Below are positions 1 through 4,733 of a DNA stretch of 6,990 nucleotides, in pieces. Under the pieces are notes generated by a model that had not been told where the DNA came from, did no database searches, and saw only the letters and a program-made list of their open reading frames with translations. Made by a program: the position numbers and the translations under genes. The stretch's first letter is position 1. Each line of letters begins with the position of its first letter. Source of the DNA: CAYMTV01 sp964393525 (GTDB taxonomy: Bacteria; Patescibacteriota; Microgenomatia; Daviesbacterales; UBA10151). Where the stretch lies: assembly GCA_964393525.1 (NCBI GenBank), contig CAYMTV010000044.1, forward strand, positions 1-6,990. Direction: 5' to 3'.

Positions 1-2
1 GG

Positions 3-743
3 GAAGGTAGTACTGATCCAAAATCTGATAGAGAAATTGTAGAAACAGAGCTGGCTTTAGCAGATTTACAAGTAATAGAAAAACTAATAGACAATATAAA
101 AAAGGAAGCTAAATTGGTACCAAACACACGCAATAGCGAGAAAATGGTACAAATTTTAGAGGGAATAAAGAAGAATTTAGAAGAGGGAAAAATTTTGGGT
201 AAGTATGAAGTTGGTGATGAACAATTAAAAAAATGGTTTCATTCTTTACCTCTTTTGACAATAAAACCAGTTTTATATGTTTATAATGTTTCCGAAAAAG
301 AATATGGACAAGAACTTAACGATCGTAGCAAAAGTGTCCAGAGTAATGAAATGGCAATTTCTGCCAGAATCGAGGAAGAACTGGCTGATTTAAATGATGC
401 TGAAAGATTACAGTATCTTGCTGAACTGGGAATTGCTGAACCTGGATTGGAGCGTTTAATCAAAAAAGCTTACCACTTACTTGGATTGATCTCGTTTCTA
501 ACTGCCGGACCAAAGGAAATCCGGGCCTGGACCCTTCGACGCGGTGAAACCGCGCTCAGGGCTGCAGGAGTAATCCATACAGATTTTGAAAAGGGTTTTA
601 TCAGGGCACAAGTAATTGAGTATGAAAAATTAATAGAAGCAGGATCTCATGGTAATGCTAAAACCAAAGGCTGGATTAGAACTGAAGGAAAGGATTATGA
701 AATTAAAGATGGAGATGTAGTGGAATTTTTAATTAGTAGTTAA
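3..743 (+). CDS. ychF: Ribosome-binding ATPase YchF/OLA1 family, 5'-truncated
   Basis: The reading frame is open from the left edge and 246 residues are visible. About 110-120 N-terminal residues, including the P-loop of the G domain, lie outside the window (E. coli YchF is about 363 aa). The visible part opens with the family signature ETELALADLQ, followed by the helical coiled-coil insert. At 285-296 the nucleotide-base motif reads NVSE instead of the GTPase NKxD. In this Obg-related family that change accompanies a preference for ATP over GTP. The C-terminal TGS-like domain (visible residues about 161-245) contains FLTAGPKEIRAWT, AAGVIHTDFEKGFIRAQ and EGKDYEIKDGD, all hallmarks of YchF. 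Known family role: a cytosolic ATPase that binds ribosomes and is linked to stress responses and to translation of leaderless mRNA. An internal TTG at 114 is not a start, because conserved sequence continues upstream of it. The TAA stop lies inside the convergent gene on the other strand. Confidence 0.96.
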   Translation, partial: EGSTDPKSDREIVETELALADLQVIEKLIDNIKKEAKLVPNTRNSEKMVQILEGIKKNLEEGKILGKYEVGDEQLKKWFHSLPLLTIKPVLYVYNVSEKEYGQELNDRSKSVQSNEMAISARIEEELADLNDAERLQYLAELGIAEPGLERLIKKAYHLLGLISFLTAGPKEIRAWTLRRGETALRAAGVIHTDFEKGFIRAQVIEYEKLIEAGSHGNAKTKGWIRTEGKDYEIKDGDVVEFLISS

Positions 744-1091
744 TCCGAACCTAATGGCTCTTGCCCTTGCATCATGGATGAGCTCTTTTCTTAACTCTTC
801 CGCAGGTAGATTTTGTATCCTTCGTATTTCAGCAATCTCTCTTTGAACATCTTCTGGAGAGACAATACTAAGATATTCTGAAAGAGGTGTTCTTATAGGA
901 GGTTGATGAAAGCCGGAAAACAACAGAGCTCTTCTTTGTATATATGAGGTCCTATGATCGTCATTAATTTGACCAGCTAATATTTCACGAGTTTCAGCAA
1001 TATCTACATCAGTATATCCACGTTTTGTATCTCTTACGAATCTACGAGTTGCCTCAGCCATTCTTCTTCCAGCTTCAAAAAATCTATTCAT
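729..1091 (-). CDS. Hypothetical protein, about 120 aa, charged and helical
   Basis: I do not recognise this protein. From the ATG at 1091 it is 120 aa, rich in Arg and Glu, and looks mostly alpha-helical. An Arg-rich N-terminal helix (residues 1-25) is followed by a Pro-containing middle (HQPPIRTP) and an amphipathic C-terminal half with EDVQREIAEIRRI and LPAEELRKEL. No signal peptide, membrane segment, Cys cluster or catalytic motif is visible. A longer in-frame version starts at GTG 1109 (126 aa). I prefer the ATG because a good -35/-10 pair lies at 1100-1128 and its -10 box sits between the two candidate starts, so a transcript from it would exclude the GTG. The gene follows the LAGLIDADG-like gene on the same strand after a gap of about 75 bp. 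Its last 15 bp overlap the 3' end of ychF tail to tail. The uninterrupted frame and dedicated promoter favour a real gene, but the function is unknown. Confidence 0.6.
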   Translation of the reverse strand: MNRFFEAGRRMAEATRRFVRDTKRGYTDVDIAETREILAGQINDDHRTSYIQRRALLFSGFHQPPIRTPLSEYLSIVSPEDVQREIAEIRRIQNLPAEELRKELIHDARARAIRFGLTTN

Positions 1092-1099
1092 TAACTCGA

Positions 1100-1128
1100 A
1101 AAATATCACATAAAATTTCTAGAGTCAA
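1100..1128 (-). promoter_or_regulatory. Predicted sigma70-like promoter of the 120-aa gene
   Basis: On the minus strand, TTGACT (1128-1123, 5 of 6 to consensus) and TATTTT (1105-1100, 4 of 6) are separated by exactly 17 bp. The -10 box ends 8 nt before the ATG at 1091, so transcription would start almost at the start codon, giving a leaderless or near-leaderless mRNA. No Shine-Dalgarno sequence precedes this ATG, which fits. The assignment rests on hexamer match and spacing alone. Confidence 0.5.
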
Positions 1129-1159
1129 CCTACTTCCAACGCTGGGTTGTTAAACTAGT

Positions 1160-1171
1160 TGTCAAGCTAAA
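1160..1171 (+). repeat. 12-bp direct repeat, left copy
   Basis: TGTCAAGCTAAA occurs here and again, identical and in the same orientation, at 2272-2283. Including neighbouring bases, the match is 14 of 15. The two copies bracket the LAGLIDADG-like gene; this copy covers its TAG stop codon. It could be a target-site duplication or recombination remnant. One chance 12-mer pair is not surprising in 7 kb of AT-rich DNA, so only its placement gives it interest. Confidence 0.45.
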
Positions 1172-2147
1172 AAATGGAAATGTGGCGGTTTCTGGAATAT
1201 TCCCCCGCTTTTATCTTAGTATTTATCCAATCAGCATATAATTTCCATCTTTCAGCATTCCTTCTTTCAACCTCAGCAGGGTCTATAACTTGGGATCTTG
1301 GCATACCCCTAAAACTTTTTTTAACTCTTTCCTGGTGATCCTGAAAATCTAGAACAGCAGCGCAGATCTCTTTTCTAAATAATAACCAATCTACGACCTC
1401 TTCTAAAACTCTTCTACTTTTTGTTCCTGCTGCTTCCCAGGTATAAATTATTTGTCCTTGTTTATTCCTAGATTTAGGATTAACTTGAGTACCCTGATAA
1501 GCTACAGTTAACCCTTCCAGTAATCCAGTATGGACAGTCTCTATTTCAACCCTACTTTGAAACTTGAGCTGTTTTGAGGGTGGAATTAGTTTAATTCTCA
1601 TGCTGCCGTAAGTATCTAGGATGCCTGCTAGACTTTCTGGAGTAGGGACATATAAAGCAGTAAAGGGAGTGTTTTTTTGAATAAAAAAAGCTTGCGCCAA
1701 CTCAGCTTCTCGTTTAAGCTGGCTCAAATCCCTCCTGGCAGCTGCATCTTCACCGTATTTTTGTCTATAAGCTAATTTATCTTCCAAAAAATCAATAAAA
1801 GATCTAACCATAACCCGTCTAATTCTCATATGTGATTCTATGCCATATAGAAAATCCCAGCACTTAGCCGGATCAGCAGAATACCATCGAGAATGATGAA
1901 GTAACTCTTCCTGTTTTTTTACTTTTTTGCTTCTTTCTAAAGAGAAGACCTCGTCTAATGTTTTTATTACTCGAGGCCTCTGATCCTGGATTCTAACCTG
2001 TGGTTGATATCTTGGTAGAAACAAGTTCCTGCCATTTGCAACTTGAACTTTATCAGTATAAATATTAATATTTAAAAATAATCCCATATCAAAGAAATGA
2101 CCCCAATAAGTCAGACTTCTGCCTCCATACAATCTCTCTCTAGCCAT
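1167..2147 (-). CDS. Degenerate double-motif LAGLIDADG-like protein, 326 aa
   Basis: Seen: residues 173-182 read LAGILDTYGS, a clear LAGLIDADG helix followed by a strand (MRIKLI). After it come the usual fold elements: a VEIETVHTGLLEGL strand-helix, a YTWEAAG strand and a helix ending LFRKEICAAVLDF, like the family's PYLxxKxxQA segment. The N-terminal half repeats the plan in weaker form: TYWGHFFDMGLFLNI (13-27), VRIQDQ, WDFLYGI and RIRRVMVRSFIDFL. Two units about 160 residues apart match a pseudo-symmetric two-motif homing endonuclease. The metal-binding acidic position near the end of each motif is Tyr (Y180) in the second and appears missing in the first, so cleavage activity is doubtful. 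Residues 270-326 are a basic, helical extension. Known family roles include homing endonucleases, intron maturases and the non-nuclease regulator WhiA. It is free-standing, not inside an intron or intein that I can see. I infer a DNA/RNA-binding derivative or a decaying endonuclease. The ATG at 2147 has no Shine-Dalgarno sequence but a closely placed promoter. Confidence 0.65.
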   Translation of the reverse strand: MARERLYGGRSLTYWGHFFDMGLFLNINIYTDKVQVANGRNLFLPRYQPQVRIQDQRPRVIKTLDEVFSLERSKKVKKQEELLHHSRWYSADPAKCWDFLYGIESHMRIRRVMVRSFIDFLEDKLAYRQKYGEDAAARRDLSQLKREAELAQAFFIQKNTPFTALYVPTPESLAGILDTYGSMRIKLIPPSKQLKFQSRVEIETVHTGLLEGLTVAYQGTQVNPKSRNKQGQIIYTWEAAGTKSRRVLEEVVDWLLFRKEICAAVLDFQDHQERVKKSFRGMPRSQVIDPAEVERRNAERWKLYADWINTKIKAGEYSRNRHISIF

Positions 2148-2155
2148 AAGGAATA

Positions 2156-2184
2156 ATAATAATTTTTTGTCCTATAAAAATCAA
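2156..2184 (-). promoter_or_regulatory. Predicted promoter of the LAGLIDADG-like gene
   Basis: On the minus strand, TTGATT (2184-2179, 4 of 6) and TATTAT (2161-2156, 5 of 6) are 17 bp apart. The -10 box ends 8 nt before the ATG at 2147, so the transcript should be leaderless or nearly so. The bases just before the ATG (TTCCTT) do not resemble a Shine-Dalgarno site. Because the region is AT-rich, other -10 registers are possible. Confidence 0.45.
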
Positions 2185-2216
2185 ATTTACACTTTGCCAT
2201 TGTTTCCACTAATTCC

Positions 2217-2276
2217 ACCGAGTCAAACTCGGTAGGCAAGTTTGACCTGCCATGACCTGCTACCTCGAAGGTGTCA
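2217..2276. other. Overlapping dyads and 10-bp-period repeat in divergent spacer
   Basis: This stretch is less AT-rich than its flanks and packed with symmetry. ACCGAG/CTCGGT (2217-2222 and 2228-2233) forms a 6-bp stem with a 5-nt loop. GTCAAACT/AGTTTGAC (2222-2229 and 2239-2246) forms an 8-bp stem with a 9-nt loop and shares bases with the first, so the two are mutually exclusive. TGACCTGC is repeated directly at 2243-2250 and 2253-2260, one helical turn apart. ACCT/AGGT (2262-2265 and 2269-2272) forms a small hairpin, extended by TGAC/GTCA with a bulge. The stretch lies between the two divergent predicted promoters, so an operator, a mobile-element end or a termination structure are all possible. 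No T-run follows any stem. Confidence 0.5.
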
Positions 2277-2283
2277 AGCTAAA
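2272..2283 (+). repeat. 12-bp direct repeat, right copy
   Basis: This is the second copy of TGTCAAGCTAAA, identical to 1160-1171. It lies at the right edge of the dyad cluster and directly abuts the -35 box of the deacylase gene. Together the copies delimit a segment of about 1.1 kb containing only the LAGLIDADG-like gene and its promoter. Confidence 0.45.
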
Positions 2284-2312
2284 TTCATAAGTAGTTAGTT
2301 TTAGTGTAGAAT
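2284..2312 (+). promoter_or_regulatory. Predicted promoter of the YbaK-type deacylase gene
   Basis: TTCATA (2284-2289, 4 of 6) and TAGAAT (2307-2312, 5 of 6) are separated by 17 bp. Only 6 nt separate the -10 box from the ATG at 2319, so transcription should begin at or very close to the start codon. No Shine-Dalgarno sequence is present in this interval. That supports a leaderless transcript and the choice of this ATG. Confidence 0.5.
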
Positions 2313-2318
2313 CATCAT

Positions 2319-2780
2319 ATGCAAGACTCATACAGAAAAATTATTGATTTTTTAAATTCAAACAATATCTCCTTTGAAGAAATAGAACATGAAGCAGTTT
2401 ATACCAGTGAGGAAGCATCCAAAGTCAGAGGGATGTCTTTGGATGGGGGAATGAAGTCTTTGCTGATTAAAGCCAAAGATGAATATGTACTAGCTGTTAT
2501 TCCCGGGAACCAACGGCTTGATACAAAAAAGCTCAAGAAGGTTTTGGGAGTAAATGATTTAAGATTTGCCAGGCCTGAGGAGGTAGTAGAGGTGATGGGT
2601 TGTGAAGTAGGAGCATGTTACCCATTTGGGAATTTAATAGTAGTAAGGATGTTGATAGATGAAAAACTCTCCAAAAACGAGCTTATTTCTTTTAATCCTG
2701 GAGTCCATACTAAATCGATAAAGATGAAATGGAAGGATTATCAAACTAAGGTTAATCCCAAGTTGTTTGATTTAACTTAA
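2319..2780 (+). CDS. YbaK/ProX-family aminoacyl-tRNA deacylase
   Basis: This 153-aa cytosolic protein spans a single YbaK/aminoacyl-tRNA editing domain at its usual length. Members hydrolyse mischarged tRNAs in trans, such as Cys-tRNA(Pro) or Ala-tRNA(Pro). Visible landmarks are the TSEEASKVRG segment (29-38), the GGMKSLLIK motif with K46 at the position of the family's essential lysine, VIPGNQRLD (60-68), the glycine-containing loop GCEVGACYPFG (94-104) and the C-terminal NPGVHTKSIKM (126-136), which helps form the substrate pocket. Which mischarged tRNA it edits cannot be told from sequence alone: YbaK, ProXp-ala, ProXp-x and related subfamilies share this core, so no specific symbol is given. 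It is transcribed divergently from the LAGLIDADG-like gene from its own predicted promoter, with no other gene clearly in its transcript. The ATG at 2319 fits the expected N-terminal helix. Confidence 0.9.
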   Translation: MQDSYRKIIDFLNSNNISFEEIEHEAVYTSEEASKVRGMSLDGGMKSLLIKAKDEYVLAVIPGNQRLDTKKLKKVLGVNDLRFARPEEVVEVMGCEVGACYPFGNLIVVRMLIDEKLSKNELISFNPGVHTKSIKMKWKDYQTKVNPKLFDLT

Positions 2781-2781
2781 A

Positions 2782-2898
2782 ATGGAGAAGGGATCCTCAG
2801 GGAATAAAGATTTTTTACTTGAAAGAGTTGCGCTACTTCTTCCTATAAACGCTAGAGGGGATTTTGGGTACGTTGGACAAAACGGCTTTAAGCCTTAG
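2782..2898 (+). CDS. Possible 38-aa small ORF after the deacylase gene
   Basis: An ATG one base after the deacylase stop opens a 38-codon frame ending in TAG at 2898. The product would begin MEKGSSGNKDFLLERV, with a short hydrophobic stretch (VALLLPI) and a Gly-rich end. It fills most of the 166-bp spacer before rpsF. There is no Shine-Dalgarno site, and a frame of this length arises by chance fairly often. The TAA-A-ATG arrangement would allow reinitiation after the deacylase. I do not recognise the peptide. It may be a real small protein, a gene remnant or noise. Confidence 0.2.
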   Translation: MEKGSSGNKDFLLERVALLLPINARGDFGYVGQNGFKP

Positions 2899-2900
2899 TC

Positions 2901-2929
2901 TTGAATTCAAAGCAGTAAACCTGTACAAT
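2901..2929 (+). promoter_or_regulatory. Predicted promoter of the rpsF-ssb cluster
   Basis: TTGAAT (2901-2906, 4 of 6) and TACAAT (2924-2929, 5 of 6) are spaced by 17 bp. The expected transcription start is near 2936. That leaves a leader of only about 11 nt, which begins around an AGGA element (2934-2937) spaced 9 nt from the rpsF ATG. Such a short leader leaves no room for the S6:S18-binding hairpin that controls rpsF operons in many bacteria. Confidence 0.5.
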
Positions 2930-2946
2930 TCTTAGGATTAAAAAAC

Positions 2947-3216
2947 ATGGATCAATATAAGTTAACAATTTTAGTGAAAAATGACCTTGAAGAGAAAACC
3001 CGAGATGAGCTTTTGTCAGAGATCAAAAAAAATCTGGGGAGTGTTATTAAAGAAGACCTTTGGGGTTCAAGAAACCTGACCTACCCGATTAAGCATCAAA
3101 CCCAGGCTTTTTATGCCCATTTTGAGTTTGAAACAGAGCCCAAAAATATCCCCTCACTTGACAAACAAATTAAATTAAACGAAGATATTATCCGCTACTT
3201 GCTTATACGCAAGTAA
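2947..3216 (+). CDS. rpsF: Small ribosomal subunit protein bS6
   Basis: At 89 aa this is a slightly short bS6 (commonly 95-135 aa, lacking the acidic tail of the E. coli protein). It binds 16S rRNA in the platform of the 30S subunit as a heterodimer with bS18, encoded two genes downstream. The sequence follows the ferredoxin-like beta-alpha-beta fold: a first strand YKLTILVKND, a long charged helix, then GSRNLTYPIKHQTQAFYAHFEFE, which matches the family's G-x-R-x-L-A-Y-P-I-x(n)-G-x-Y core with local changes, and a final helix-strand ending NEDIIRYLLIRK. The ATG at 2947 has AGGA 9 nt upstream. Only 20 bp separate the stop from ssb, so the two are probably co-transcribed. Confidence 0.93.
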   Translation: MDQYKLTILVKNDLEEKTRDELLSEIKKNLGSVIKEDLWGSRNLTYPIKHQTQAFYAHFEFETEPKNIPSLDKQIKLNEDIIRYLLIRK

Positions 3217-3236
3217 TTCAAATTTTAAATTAAGGT

Positions 3237-3755
3237 ATGGCATCTAGATCTTGGAATAGAGTTGAGTTGATAGGTAATTTGACCCGCGACCCCGAGCTTC
3301 GATATACCCCCCAAGGAACAGCAGTTGTTACTTTTTCCATTGCCACCAATAGAACTTTTGTCTCGGATGGTGAGAAAAAAGAAGAAACTGATTTTCACCG
3401 GATTGTTGCTTGGAACAAATTGGCTGAGCTTTGCTCCCAGCTTTTGAAAAAAGGCAACAGAGTATTTGTTTCCGGAAGGTTGCAAAACAGATCTTGGGAA
3501 GGCCAGGATGGTCAAACCAGAAATGTAACTGAGATAGTAATTGAAGATATGATCTTACTTACCTCAAGGAACGGCGTCGTTTCCGAGGAATACGCAGCCG
3601 CAAGAGCAGCCAAAGCCGCTGAGCCGGTTGAAGATGTTTCTCCTAAAGTAGAAGAAGAGCCGGCCGCGGATGTATCTTCCGAAGAAAAGGCCGAGAAAAA
3701 ACCCGCTAAAGCGGCAACCGAGGACCCTGGTGACCTGGATGACCTGCCTTTTTAA
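3237..3755 (+). CDS. ssb: Single-stranded DNA-binding protein
   Basis: This is a full-length 172-aa SSB. Residues 5-110 form the OB fold: WNRVELIGNLTRDPELRYTP, then FSIATNR, DFHRIVAWNKLAEL, KGNRVFVSGRL and VTEIVIEDMILL. Aromatic residues that stack on DNA in this family are visible at F53, W59 and W87. Residues 113-160 are a disordered linker rich in Ala, Glu and Lys. The acidic tip DLDDLPF (166-172) is the conserved docking site for replication and repair partners. The protein coats single-stranded DNA during replication, repair and recombination, normally as a tetramer. The ATG at 3237 has a weak TAAGG just upstream. Its place between rpsF and rpsR is the classic bacterial order. The last codons lie just upstream of the rpsR promoter. 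Confidence 0.96.
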   Translation: MASRSWNRVELIGNLTRDPELRYTPQGTAVVTFSIATNRTFVSDGEKKEETDFHRIVAWNKLAELCSQLLKKGNRVFVSGRLQNRSWEGQDGQTRNVTEIVIEDMILLTSRNGVVSEEYAAARAAKAAEPVEDVSPKVEEEPAADVSSEEKAEKKPAKAATEDPGDLDDLPF

Positions 3756-3775
3756 ACAAACCCAAAGATTTCCTT

Positions 3776-3804
3776 TTGCATTTTACTTATAACTTCTATA
3801 TAAT
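3776..3804 (+). promoter_or_regulatory. Predicted promoter of rpsR, just after ssb
   Basis: A perfect TATAAT (3799-3804) lies 17 bp downstream of TTGCAT (3776-3781). An 18-bp spacing to TTTGCA is the alternative. The -10 box ends 8 nt before the ATG of rpsR, again predicting a leaderless or near-leaderless mRNA. It would uncouple bS18 output from the rpsF-ssb transcript, although readthrough is still likely because no terminator is visible in the 57-bp gap. Confidence 0.55.
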
Positions 3805-3812
3805 TTGTGGCT

Positions 3813-4067
3813 ATGGCAGAAGAAACCGGTAAAGAAGATGATAAAAAAACGACACCCGCAAGAAGAGGCAGGGTTTGTTTTTTCTGTGAAGCAAAAAAAG
3901 ATCCTGATTTTACAGACTCGGCAAGTTTAAGGAAATTTATGTCCGATAGGGCAAGGATTATGCCTAAAGCCAAAACCGGGATCTGCAGCAAGCACCAAAG
4001 AGTTGTTACCCGCCAAATCAAATACGCCCGCCACCTGAGTCTCCTTCCATTCATCAATCGCGCTTAA
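3813..4067 (+). CDS. rpsR: Small ribosomal subunit protein bS18
   Basis: This 84-aa protein is the bS6 partner in the 30S platform. After a charged N-terminal extension (1-19) it shows RRGRVCFFCEAKK, a central helix with LRKFMSDRARIMP, and the diagnostic TGICSKHQR followed by the basic helix and LSLLPF near the end. C22, C25, C58 and H61 (CFFC and CSKH) form a complete zinc-ribbon-type set, so this is a metal-binding 'C+' form rather than the Cys-less paralogue that some bacteria use under zinc limitation. The frame also contains a GTG six bases upstream, but the ATG at 3813 gives the normal MAEE-type start and fits the TATAAT placement. In most bacteria rplI follows; here an unrelated gene follows after about 60 bp. 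Confidence 0.95.
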   Translation: MAEETGKEDDKKTTPARRGRVCFFCEAKKDPDFTDSASLRKFMSDRARIMPKAKTGICSKHQRVVTRQIKYARHLSLLPFINRA

Positions 4068-4111
4068 AGGTAATTTAATTCTTTCTCTTATATTTGTTAA
4101 TATTAATCTAG

Positions 4112-4117
4112 AAGGAG
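4112..4117 (+). promoter_or_regulatory. Shine-Dalgarno site of the 198-aa gene
   Basis: AAGGAG is the strongest ribosome-binding site in the window. Two in-frame TTG codons follow, 2 nt (4120) and 11 nt (4129) after it. The second spacing is closer to workable, so 4129 is chosen as the start. A fully matched site here contrasts with the leaderless starts upstream and suggests that this gene is read from a longer transcript. Confidence 0.55.
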
Positions 4118-4128
4118 ATTTGCTCAGA

Positions 4129-4725
4129 TTGCCCAAACTCAGTGGAATTTTTGAACAATTCAGAAGACTGGATCAAATCCCGATAGCAGATATAGCCCAG
4201 TGGTTAAATCATAGAGTAGAGCAGCACTCTCTGGAAAACTTTATTGGTAATAGAATAATCTATCCACAAACACTGCCAACTACAAAGATGGAGCTTGATA
4301 TTGATCTGGCAATATTTCGGGAAGCAGTTAGAAGGCAGCCGGAGGTATTTTACGATAGAAATCCCAACAAGATAATTATCCCAGCGGAGTATGAATTCAG
4401 GTTTGGTTCCATGGAAGCTTTGGTAACGGCTTTGTCTGAAAGCCTCAAGCTGCCTAAGATTACAACAGTCTATTTAAAAAGTTTAGTTGGAAATACCCTA
4501 CTTGGTAGTATTTATCAACCAAATATTAATACCTCTGAATCCAATACTACCATAAGCGTAAATAACCAGATCATGGGTTTAAAAAACGGCTTAATCCATA
4601 TCATGCCGTTTAGGGATAAGCATTTAATTTTAAAGATTGGCAATATAACGGAGATTTCTGCATCCGGTGGGTCTTTAGGTTTGATAATAGACCTGTCAAG
4701 GGTCTTAAAAATAGGCCCATATTGA
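4129..4725 (+). CDS. Uncharacterised protein, first gene of a conserved-looking pair
   Basis: The product is about 198 aa (201 if TTG 4120 is used). I cannot assign a function. It lacks a signal peptide, membrane helix or Cys motif. The N-terminal third is helical (LSGIFEQFRRLDQIPIADIA). The middle has alternating strands and helices with YEFRFGSMEALVTALSESL. The last third is beta-rich and ends in a Gly-rich segment GGSLGLIIDLSR (about 180-191) just before the C-terminus. This tail resembles a GGxLGLxIDxRGRP-type ending that I associate with uncharacterised Chloroflexi proteins encoded beside relatives of the next gene; that link is from memory and unverified. The TGA stop (4723-4725) is 8 nt before the next ATG, or overlaps a TTG start in TTGA, so translation of the two is probably coupled. 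Initiation by TTG suggests modest expression. Confidence 0.65.
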   Translation: MPKLSGIFEQFRRLDQIPIADIAQWLNHRVEQHSLENFIGNRIIYPQTLPTTKMELDIDLAIFREAVRRQPEVFYDRNPNKIIIPAEYEFRFGSMEALVTALSESLKLPKITTVYLKSLVGNTLLGSIYQPNINTSESNTTISVNNQIMGLKNGLIHIMPFRDKHLILKIGNITEISASGGSLGLIIDLSRVLKIGPY

Positions 4726-4733
4726 AAAGTTCT

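Noticed and set aside
1167..2147. LAGLIDADG-like gene as part of a group I intron or an intein
   Set aside because: There is no split host gene or rRNA around it. It is on the strand opposite to its flanking housekeeping genes, has its own start and stop, and shows no intein splice-junction residues.
2791..2816. GGATCC-containing stretch followed by six T's as a terminator for the deacylase gene
   Set aside because: Only about 3 bp of stem can form before the T-run, so a rho-independent terminator is not supported.
2884..2894. GGCTTTAAGCC palindrome before rpsF as a terminator
   Set aside because: The stem is at most 4 bp with a tiny loop and no T-run follows, so it does not look like an intrinsic terminator.
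3225..3515. 96-codon minus-strand frame across the start of ssb
   Set aside because: It is antisense to the conserved OB fold of SSB, and its product has no family features.
3752..4057. Minus-strand frame opposite rpsR with a hydrophobic product
   Set aside because: It mirrors the bS18 reading frame. Its hydrophobicity follows from the complement of charged codons, and it has no start signals of its own.
4722..4725. TGA recoded as Gly (SR1/Gracilibacteria code), fusing the 198-aa and 397-aa genes
   Set aside because: Reading through this TGA meets another in-frame TGA a few codons later, out of frame with the next gene. The downstream protein starts properly in a different frame, so the TGA acts as a stop.
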